A DNA stretch of 64,000 nt from Beverwykella pulmonaria (taxonomy: Eukaryota > Ascomycota > Dothideomycetes > Pleosporales > Melanommataceae). Below the pieces are notes generated by a model. It saw nothing but the letters and a program-made list of their open reading frames with translations, searched no databases and had not been told where the DNA came from. This document shows positions 55,729-64,000 of the stretch, piece after piece. The number at the start of each line of letters is the position of its first letter. The first letter of the stretch is position 1. The translations under genes and the position numbers were made by a program. Location of the stretch: the NCBI GenBank assembly GCA_001599595.1, contig BCHH01000013.1, forward strand, positions 416,543-480,542. Reading direction: 5' to 3'.

Positions 55729-58700
55729 TCAAGCTTGTTGGATCTTGAGGTGTTGAGAGATATCTTGAAGTCCGATTTGACCTCTAAAGGCGGCGTGTTT
55801 TTGACTGGTGAGGTTCTTTGTAAAGCCGTCAGCGGGCATCTGTTTTGTAGGAATCCACTTGACACTGATTTGCTGGCGTTGAACTGCTTGGCGTATCCAC
55901 ATTTAGTGGATATCCACATGACGGAGTTTAGTTTGGAGTCTTTCTGTAGGTTTGGTAACTACTTGAACTGTCTGAGCATTGTTGCAGTAGACTGTTAGTT
56001 CAATATCTGGGTCAAAGTTGAGTTGTGTGAATAGATTTGTCCACTAGATGATTTCGGATCCTGCACGTGATAAGGCGTAGAGCTCTGTTTTAGTGGTTGA
56101 TTTTGTGACTGTACGTAGCTTGGTTGCTTTCTAGTTAATGGGTAATCTGAAGAGCTTGACAAGATAGCCTTCTAAGGAGAAGCGGGTATTAGAGTTGTTG
56201 GTGAATGAGGTGTTGGATGCGCTGTAGAAGATAGGTTTGATTTCGGTGTTAGCAGTTTTGGGTAGCGCAGCCTATGAGTGACCTTCCTGCTTGATAGCGG
56301 AGGCAGAGGCTTTTATAGCGTTTGTTCTAGTTTTCTAGAGGAACTGCCAAGCTTGGATGATTTGACCAAGGTGTTTATCGCCGGGGTTAGTGTTAAATTG
56401 GGTGAGATAGCTTGAAGCTTTTGCCACGTCAGGTCGTGTTTGATTTGAGATGAAGCTGAGTGAGCCAACAAGCTCCTGGTAGAGAGTCTTGCGTTTCTTG
56501 TCTGTGGTGCCTGTATAGGGTTTAAGGTGATTGTTGCTAATAGGACAGTTGGGCAAGGTATTGATGCTGTTAATGAGGTTGTGCTTCTTGATAACCTGCT
56601 CAATGAAGGCGTCTTGAATGAGCCAGGTTGTAAGCAGATCATCTGTGCGTACGATTTGAATACCTAGGAACCATTTAAGCTGTCCTATTAAGCGGAGGTG
56701 ATAGCTTTTCATAAGCTTGGTTTCAAAGTCCTTGTGGGCGGGTAGTTTGCTTGGATGGACGAGTACAACAATATTATTAACATAGAAGAAGACAATAAGG
56801 TCGTCGCTGATGTAGAGGCATAGTGTGTTTGGTACTGGGCGGAGACTAAGCATGGTGAGCGTCTTGGTGAGCTCTTTATACTATAGCAGAGGTGCGTCCT
56901 TGAGACTATAGAGCGCTTTCTTTAGGATGAGGAGGCGGCCTAGTTGACTAACAAAACCTTTAGGTGTGTGGACGTAGAGTAGTTGTTTAATATGTGCGTT
57001 GAGGAAGGCGTTGGTAGCGTTGTACTAAAACATGAGCAGGCCAAACCGTGTGGCTATTGCAATAAGAGTGCGAAAGACTTGGGCAGCGAGCGTGGCGGCG
57101 TAAGTGTCTCCCTATTGGGTCTGAAGATTACCTTGTACAATGATTCTAGCTTTTGCTTTGGAGAAGTTGCCGTCCTGGTTAAATTTGTACTTAAATACCC
57201 ACATAAGAGGTAGTACTTCTGCTAGGGCAGTGTGTATTGTGGCGTTAGTACGCTTAAAGCATTGCATTGTAAGACAGTTGTCTATTTCTGCCTGCATACT
57301 AGCTTGAAACTGGGAACTAAGTGGGTGTTGATTTAGGTCCTTGACGTGTTTTAGCGGTGGGGGCAATTGAGATTGATGTATCCTCTTGGATAAGGTGCTT
57401 GGGATAGTAGGATTTGCAGCAGCCTTAAGTTGATGTAGCATTGCAAAGGTCCTGAAGTATGCAAAGTGTGCTCTAGGTGGTGGTGGACTAGGTCCTCTGC
57501 TATGGCCACGCTGCTTTCCTGTATAAGGAGCTGGATGTGTCCTGCCGCTTTGGGTGCGTGAATTTAGTATAAAGTTACCCTGTTTGTTACCAGAGATCTT
57601 GGCCGCTTGTGGGGCTGTATTGTGCTGAGGATTGCGTGGGCGTTGGTTGCGAGGCTGTTGATCGCGAGGCTGTTGATTGAGAGGCTGTTGTTCGCGAGGC
57701 TGTTGTTTGTCAACTGAGTCAGCCTGAGGTGATGGTGATTGAGGTGATGACGGAGCGCTGCTATTGAGAAGTGAATTGTCTGGTGTAGGCAACTGTTGAT
57801 CTTCTGGAGCCTTTGAGGATTGTGCTAGTGGTGTAGCAGGATGCTCTGTAGAGGCTGAGGCTGAGGCTTCGGCTTCCTCAAGGTGACGGTTATGCTGCGC
57901 AGGGCTGTATAGATCCTCTGCAGTGACGTTGTACACAGGCTGGGTGAGGTCAAGAACCTTAATGTTGACTTCAGAGACTGGAGGAGCCTTGAGGTTGTTC
58001 TCTATATTATTGTTCTATGTAATTTTGGAATTAAAGATGACGTCTTGGGTTTGAATAAGTTGTGATATGGCTGGTATCTATATGCGGAAAATGTTGGATG
58101 AGTCATACCCTATAAGATAGCTAATGTGGACTTGGGATGAGGTTTTATCTGCGGTTGCTAGGGCGTAAGTACCCTTCTTGAGCGCGTAGGCGCGACAGCC
58201 AATTGGTTGATAATGAGATACTATAGGCTTCTAGTTGTGGACGATCTTGTGCGGAGTGCGCTAGCCCAGTGATTTGACTGGAGTTGTGTTGAGCAGCTGT
58301 ATGGCTGTTATTGAGAGCTTGTTAACAAGCTTCTCTAGGATATTAGCAGCTATCTAGAGCGCCTGAGTGCGTGCTATAATAGTCTTCCTGGCTGCTTCTT
58401 GGAGTCCTTTAGGGTGCTGTGTGTTAGGAGCAGTAATCTCTACTTTAAGACTGACTGCTTGTAGAGCATCTTGCATTTTGTTGGTGTATGCTTGGTTGTT
58501 GTCTGAGCGGAGCATGATAACAACGTACTTGTATCTGAACTAGCGCTGGATCTTTTTGATGATCTAATAGATGGCTAGTATAATGCAGTGCCTGTCCTTG
58601 TGCTGTAGTGTTTTGCCCTTGTGCTACTTGGAGTATTAGCAGACGGCGTAAATTAGGTATCTATCTCTGTTGTAGCATTGCTTGCCTGTGGGTAGGAGAT

Positions 58701-60660
58701 GGATGATGTCTATTGCAATCTGCTCAAAGGGCCTGGTGGCTTGTGCTTCTAGCAGACAGCGGGAGATAATTTTGTTTATCTTGGTCTTGATGTAGTCTTC
58801 GCACTTAGTCTAAGCTAGTGCAGGATCTCTATCTAGGAGACGTAGACCCTAGACTGTGTTCTGAAGATGAGCGATAGTTCTAGGCCCTAGGTAAGTGTAG
58901 ATATGGTGAGCTTTGAGAGGAGTAACCTCAAGATCTGGCTTTGGATTATTTGATGGGCGATGAGTCCAAAGTGCAGCTATAGCCCTGTGCTGCTTGGCAT
59001 TTGGTTTGATTTCTGGTTGTGCGTTAATTAGCTAGTGTCTATTAGTGTAATTAAGAAGGGTGATAGGCTAATTAATTGTTGTACAGTAGATTACGTTGCT
59101 TCCTGAGTTAAAGTGGAGGTTGAGTGATCTGCATTGTGAGAGACCAAGAATATTGGCAAAGAATGTAGGTATATAGGCAACTTCTGTAAGACAGATATTA
59201 ATTACACTGTCTAGAGAATTGATAGGTATTTCTGCAGTGCCATATTTAACAATTGGTATCTGCTGGGAGCCCGCGTAGATAACTTCTGTGGGGCTTGCAA
59301 CTTAAGTGTGAGTATATCTCTATTGTTGCTTTGAGTTGGTGATGTGGATATTTAAGCCTGGATCTATGATCTATCTGTTGATGAAGGCTGGTGGATTGTT
59401 GTTGTGCGCTGAGAACGTTGCCTAATTTTGTGCTGATGTGTCTGAGGACTGTGTAGACTGTGTAGCCTATGCAGCGTAAGTGTATGATAACGCTGGTGCT
59501 GGTGAGCCGTTGTTAAATGGGATTGTTGAACCTGAGGTAGATGCATCTGAGGTTTGTTGGCATGATTGATAAGATTCTAATTGTTGTAGACGTTGTCTTT
59601 CCGCCCTTGTGATAGCCCTGTCAAACTTTGCTTTTATTCTTGGATTTTTGCAAGCTTTAGCAAACTTAGCTGCAATAGCTTTGTCTTCCTTCCAGCCTAG
59701 AGGGTAGAGGTAAGCAATAAGGTATAGACATTCGCTGAACTAATAGGGAATACTGCAGTAGCAGGGTTGTTGCTTTTTGGGACCCTTGCTTGGTCTGCTT
59801 GGCTGTTTGTTGGCAGGTTGATGATTACTGATGACCTAACTTGTTGTATTGTTATTAGTTTTGGATATGCCCAGGGTAGCTGTTTTGGATATGCCTAGGG
59901 TGGCTGAGAAGGTTGACGCAGTTGACGCGTATGCTCTCTTTCCCCTAATTTGCTGGAACTGTCTGAATTTGGCAATTAGGGTGCTGATTGACTGCAGAGA
60001 TTTTGATTTCTCAGCGTCTTGTTGGTCTGTGAGAAGTTGAACTAGCTTCTGCGTGGCCCATGATTTGTTGATGCCTATAATAGTATTGAGGAAGTGCTTG
60101 TTTAGCTGTCCCTCAGCCATCTCTAGCATTTTGAGTGATGTCATGAGGTCTGTGATGCGGAGCCAGTTGTCAAGCCATAACTCTAGGTTCTGGTTGCGTG
60201 ATTGTTGAGGGTTTTGTACGTCCTCCCACTGTTGGCGTAGCTTATGTTTGCGCGTTGGGTTAGAGGGAGCAAGGTGCTTGAAGAGAGTATTAAGTTGTCC
60301 CTATATAGTGTGTTAATTCTTGATCAGAGGAATGTAGTTCTTGTGAATTGTTGTAGGAATATTGGTGTAGATGGCTTTGAGCGATTCCTCCTTCCGCTTC
60401 TAGATCTTGTGGTCGTGTTCCCAGTTGGATTGATTGTAGCTGTATAGCTTGATAGCCGCAGGTGTTGCTGCTGCAGAAGGTCAAGCTAGTCGTTCTGGGG
60501 CTTTTCCAAGTAGAACGTGTGGTTTAGAGGGATCGCAGTGTGTCCAGACGTCTGCGGCAGTGGCGAGATCCTCGTATTGGAAGAGCCACAATATCTAGTC
60601 TTCTGGCTTGTTGAGAATAACTGGCGATTTGGTAACTCTCTGGGCGTTGATTGAAGCCAT
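55729..60660 (-). pseudogene. Copia gag-pol frame with many nonsense codons
   Basis: One frame of 1,644 codons runs from ATG 60660 to TGA 55729 with no net frameshift but about thirty stops, nearly all TAG. Gag: THCDPSKPHVLLGKAPERL. Protease region: IIDPGLNIHITNS. Integrase: HIYTYLGPRTIAHLQ, FEQIAIDIIHLLPTGK. RT: AEVLPLMWVFKYKFNQDG, GDTYAATLAA and the active site FYVNNIVVLV, where YVDD has become YVNN. RNase H: SASNTSFTNN, TKSTTKTELYALS, LRHVDIH. Typical changes are Trp to stop, Asp to Asn, Glu to Lys, all G-to-A in the coding strand after T. A Gln/Pro/Arg hexamer repeat lies at about 57640-57720. The copy cannot make active RT. Confidence 0.88.
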
Positions 60661-60742
60661 TGTGAGAGTGTAGAAGGTAAGGGATTAAGGTGAACTGCAG
60701 TCGGTTGTCGAAGGAGATTCTAGCGCGAGTGGAATCGGGTAT

Positions 60743-60755
60743 CCGGGCTCATAAC
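60743..60755 (-). promoter_or_regulatory. Primer-binding site, initiator tRNA-Met internal (half-tRNA) type
   Basis: The plus strand reads CCGGGCTCATAAC directly beside the LTR, the anticodon stem-loop sequence of fungal initiator tRNA-Met (anticodon CAT). Element-sense DNA is its complement. Copia elements are known to prime from a cleaved initiator tRNA in this way. Confidence 0.75.
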
Positions 60756-60940
60756 TATCGCAGTGCGCGGTCACGTAATATGGACGAGATAAATCAGGGA
60801 CTGAGTTGATTTAGAAGCTATGGAAATCGACGAGCATATATATCTAGCCATGACTAATCGAGACATGTGACTAAGCGCACAGTGCACGTGATATCCAAGA
60901 TCATGTGGTGCACGTGATATTCACGTGATATACCGTGATA
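60756..60940 (-). repeat. Copia LTR, 5' copy in element sense (185 bp)
   Basis: Plus-strand ends TATCGCAGTG...ACCGTGATA, i.e. TATC/GATA terminal inverted bases rather than TG/CA. It contains three CACGTGATA-type sites at 60884-60928. Confidence 0.9.
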
Positions 60941-60945
60941 AAGAG

Positions 60946-61640
60946 ACATCGTGAATCCTACGTGCTCACCATCTTCACCAAATACGGAACCTTGAACCAT
61001 GTCCACAATTTATTTACGTCATAAATAAATATCAATTCCTGATTTCGGGGTCGCACGTATAATGTTTCTTGCAGATCACGTGTCGAGCCAATAACACTCC
61101 TACAGTGAAAGTCTATGGGCTTTTTAGGTGCGGCACTGTTATCCCGAAGAACTCTCTCTCAGACCTGGAGTCTCTCTCCTCGGTTCGCATTGTTAGATCC
61201 CGCACTTGTACTCTCTAGATGCTCACTTGAGAATTTCACGCTCTAATCTCCAAGCTCATCTGGTCCCATTTCCCAGGTTATGCACCTTAAGCCAGTGCAC
61301 ATCGAAGCCTCAAGCCAAATTGAGACTGTAAGTTGTTTGGCAAATGCGTTGAAAGTCTTGAATAAAATTACACAAGGTCGTTGGGGGAAAGCAATTTGAA
61401 TGACTTGCTTGCGAACATGAGATCCAATAATTTGTTAACTAAGTCAAGCTAAGAGAGAAGATTTGATTGACCTGATTGACTTACTTGAAGCTCCAGCGAA
61501 TAGCTATAGTACTGTAAGTGTCATAAGCGTCAAAACAGATGAGTGTAAGGTTTTAGATCCTAATGGATCATAGGCACGACCACATGCACTAAACCACTGG
61601 CCTAAAAGGCATGCACAAGTTGAATCAACACGATTCAGCT
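60946..61640. other. Transposon-rich spacer
   Basis: Right flank of the Copia insertion. No gene recognised. Confidence 0.5.
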
Positions 61641-61950
61641 TGCGTAGTTGGTATTTATGCAGGAAGCGGTACCACACCGCTTTCCAGCCCCACGTGAGCA
61701 CTTGGCGCGGTTTGCGCTTAATATAATAACAATACCAGCCTCAAGTTGTGACTGTGAGCGCATGTTCAGCAATCTTGGCGACCTCCTTGAGCCTAAACGA
61801 CGTGCGGTCGGATCGCGACTCCTTGCGGCAATACAGCTAGTGAGATTATGAGTTAGAGGCGGCTGTGAGCTGCCTCCAGATAGCCTTGAGAGCGACGTTA
61901 CTGACAAGCAGCTCGCCTGAGAGTACAACCTATCCAAATGGGACACTCCG
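61641..61950 (+). pseudogene. hAT transposase C-terminal fragment
   Basis: The frame encodes FPAPREHLARFALNIITIPA, ASSCDCERMFSNLGDLLEPK and RRAVGSRLLAAIQLVR, the hAT dimerisation region (the usual IPASS..ER.FS motif). It is preceded by in-frame stops (TAA, TGA, TAG upstream of 61648) and ends at TAG 61849. Only the last domain remains; catalytic parts are missing. Confidence 0.7.
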
Positions 61951-64000
61951 GCTAGCTAATTAGTGTACAAAACGGTCTTCTGAGCATTCAATTCATCAAG
62001 TTTCAATCAAGCTGTAAGTCAAGCTGCTCCCAAAATGTCACCAATCTAAGCAAGCCAATACGAACCCTCTCACGACTCCAAACAAGCCAATGCGAGACCC
62101 TAAACTTGCTTAACTTGATTGTTGACAACACTGTCTGCTTATGTGCGGTGTCATAGATTTCGGCGCAAAGTTTTGGGGGCATTAAGTGTGATTATGGAGG
62201 TAAGATAAAGGACGGCCAATGTATTTCGGTGAGTGGGCCTTGGAGATGGTTGTATATGAGCTGGGGTACGTAGGAGTAGGTGTCCAGGTGAAGTCCGGTG
62301 GGGAGAATATGTAGAAATAGAGAGAGGCTCAGGTTGTGGATTTAACCTCAGCCTTGTCTTTCTCGCTCGATCGGATCACGGCCATGTTGTTGGTGGAGTT
62401 CGTGGGTGCATCATTAAGAGTTGTAAGCAGGACACTCCGTCACGTGGATATGCCACTGACTAATCAGTCCGTCATATATATCAGCTGTACATATCTCACA
62501 CACATATCACACACACATACATATACATACATACAGACATACAATACACATCTTCATACTCTTTCCTCCACGCTCCAGCTTACAAGAGTGCTAACTGCAT
62601 TAGGACTGGAGGATCCATTGTAGTTACTCAACCGACGGTTGAACTAGATTACTGGAAATTGTGGAAGTTTATTAGTGGATTTCTACAGTCGCATACGATT
62701 ATGTGGAATTTGAACATGGTGGTTGTGTTGAATGGGTGTGATTAGAGACGTAGCAGTACTTGTCCTGTGTCGCACGTGTTCTACCATATGTCCTATTTTA
62801 GCTAGCTCCTCTTCAGGGGTATATATAGTCGTCGTGCGAGCAGTCAGCTCTTCACGGCTTTCACACTCCTTATATACAATTTTACCCCATCAGACAATTT
62901 ACTGCTTCCTCTCATCGTGACAGCACTTCGCAAAGAAAACTTGAAGCATTTTGACTGCCAACCAAACTAAGCTGTAGCCATTAAGGCTATACAACTTTCG
63001 TCTCTCAATATTTAACGGCGAACTCTGCACCAGTGAACCGTCAAGAAACAGCTCTAATGTATGTGTCATGTATATCTCAATGAGAGATGTGGCTGAGGGA
63101 ATCATTCCATCCCTCTGCCGCTAATCATGGCTGGTACCTCACGTGATCACCACGTTCTGTATACTCCCAACAACAATTGGCTGCCTCCACCATATATGAC
63201 AAAGGAGTGACAACGAAACTTGCATTCAAGCTGGTCCAAATCAAAAATAGTTAGTTCAAAGCTCAACTTGGTTCAAACAATTCTTTCGACCTCCCATTAA
63301 CCTGGGCACATCAATCGATTGAGCTGGAGAGCGAGGTGCACAGTGGCATATGTCCCAGCTCACAATTTATTGTCGGAGCGTGAAGTGCGCCATCGGATTA
63401 TCAACTCCATCACCATCACCTCGACATGTCAGGTCAGCACGTCTAGCATCGATTGCATTCTAACTCTCAATCCCTTCGGATAAATGCCGTTAACACACAT
63501 CTTACCTATTCGTAGCATTAGGCATCCCGGTCGGGTCTCCAGTAATTATTCGTTAAGAGCTTGTTCGCAACTCACGCATGTACTTAACGTATCTGGCTAG
63601 CATGTCCTCTCCACGTTATGTCGGCCTCGAATAACCGTGCGATTTCCAGCCTAGCATGGATAAAGTGTTCTCGTTCAGGCCTCGCATCCATTGAGGGGGA
63701 TCCAAGCCCTACAAAACAAAGTGGGGAGAGATCCCGCTAACCGCATCAGTTCTCAAAATCCGAGAGAGCTCTTATCAACGATAACGCAGGCCCTCACCTC
63801 TTGCGCTTCGTAACGACTAGAGAGGGGCTGGAATAATCCCGTCGCAAGATGATCTGACTGTTTATTCCATGGTAGGCATAGGCTCAGGGTCTCTGATAAA
63901 TTTAATTGTGTCAATCGCGTCGCGTCCGCAATTGTAAAGTTTCCTAGAGCTTTAATACCCCTCCAGCACCCCTCTCCTCCACATGTCCAGCTCTGTCTTT
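61951..64000. other. Gene-poor, repeat-derived end of window
   Basis: A CA/TA-rich microsatellite lies at about 62489-62545, in front of an unrecognised 95-codon frame. An LTR fragment lies at 63133-63172. The rest, including the AT-poor stretch 63500-63860, shows no coding or RNA signature that I can name. Confidence 0.5.
63133..63172 (-). mobile_element. Partial LTR related to the solo LTR at 53.5 kb
   Basis: Shares with the solo LTR the block GGTACCTC, CACGTGATC, CACGTTCTRTATACTCC and the end CCAACA. The other LTR end was not found, and the left part has no similarity to the solo LTR. Confidence 0.45.

Larger units (their letters stand above)
55333..60940 (-). mobile_element. Ty1/Copia LTR retrotransposon, structurally complete, coding region mutated
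   Basis: Two LTRs (60756-60940 upstream, 55333-55582 downstream in element sense) enclose a single gag-pol frame on the minus strand. AAGAG at 55328-55332 and 60941-60945 is a 5-bp target-site duplication. The primer site and a purine tract adjoin the LTRs as expected. Domain order gag, protease, integrase, RT, RNase H defines Copia. The LTRs match base for base once the N gap is removed, whereas the coding frame is full of stops. Confidence 0.92.

Noticed and set aside
55563..55919. 118-codon minus-strand frame at the Copia 3' end
   Set aside because: It is out of phase with gag-pol; the true frame continues through a TAA as RNase H to TGA at 55729.
57630..57725. Possible CRISPR-like or regulatory repeat (GAGGCTGTTG units)
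   Set aside because: It is an in-frame 18-bp coding repeat (Gln-Gln-Pro-Arg) within the Copia gag-pol frame.

Overview
The window is nuclear DNA of a filamentous ascomycete (Pezizomycotina). The evidence is short GT-AG introns of about 48-105 bp with CTAAC/CTRAY branch sites, compact genes on both strands, and fungal families such as Rix1, Ypp1, Met12, a WD40 inositol 5-phosphatase, a PL9 pectate lyase and GPI-anchored Cys-rich surface proteins. The transposon-rich end carries substitutions that look like RIP. I cannot fix the class or genus from sequence alone.

Layout. 1-2.3 kb: repeat-rich, with an N gap, GTC triplet repeats and an unrecognised gene whose three introns all carry the same hairpin-forming repeat. 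2.4-11.1 kb: sterol glucosyltransferase-like gene, GPI surface protein, secreted PL9 lyase, small CUE protein, and a possible small secreted protein with a damaged start. 12-18.3 kb: long atypical protein kinase, coactosin, peroxisomal 4-coumarate-CoA-ligase-like enzyme. 18.3-20.9 kb: AT-rich, with two degenerate genes. 20.9-50.6 kb: gene-dense core with MET12, an ACMSD-type amidohydrolase, D-2-hydroxyglutarate dehydrogenase, proteasome alpha4 (PRE6), a CHY zinc protein, the WD40 5-phosphatase, a GFA/CENP-V protein, a single-pass membrane protein, a GST, a Zn2Cys6-like protein, YPP1, RIX1, an orphan and AP-2 mu (APM4). 51-64 kb: accessory region with an intact Crinkler/RHS-type NTPase-nuclease, a solo LTR, a Helitron fragment, a complete but mutated Copia element with identical LTRs and a target-site duplication, and a hAT fragment.

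How the genes relate. There are no operons, and most core genes are housekeeping: one-carbon metabolism (MET12), protein turnover (PRE6), endocytosis and phosphoinositide control at the plasma membrane (APM4, YPP1, 5-phosphatase, coactosin) and ribosome assembly (RIX1). Several pairs are divergent and share short intergenic promoters (MET12/amidohydrolase, D2HGDH/PRE6, CHY/5-phosphatase, YPP1/RIX1, APM4/Crinkler-type). The secreted lyase, GPI protein and small secreted protein are surface or host/substrate-facing. The Crinkler/RHS gene sits at the border between the gene-dense core and the transposon-rich end.

The most notable signals are the hairpin-bearing introns at 0.5-1.1 kb, the Copia copy whose LTRs are pristine while its single gag-pol frame holds about thirty in-frame stops (nearly all TAG), and the SAM-like-headed Crinkler/RHS protein. 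All exon borders below were derived by eye from GT-AG sites and reading-phase agreement. Family assignments come from recognition of motifs, not from a search.
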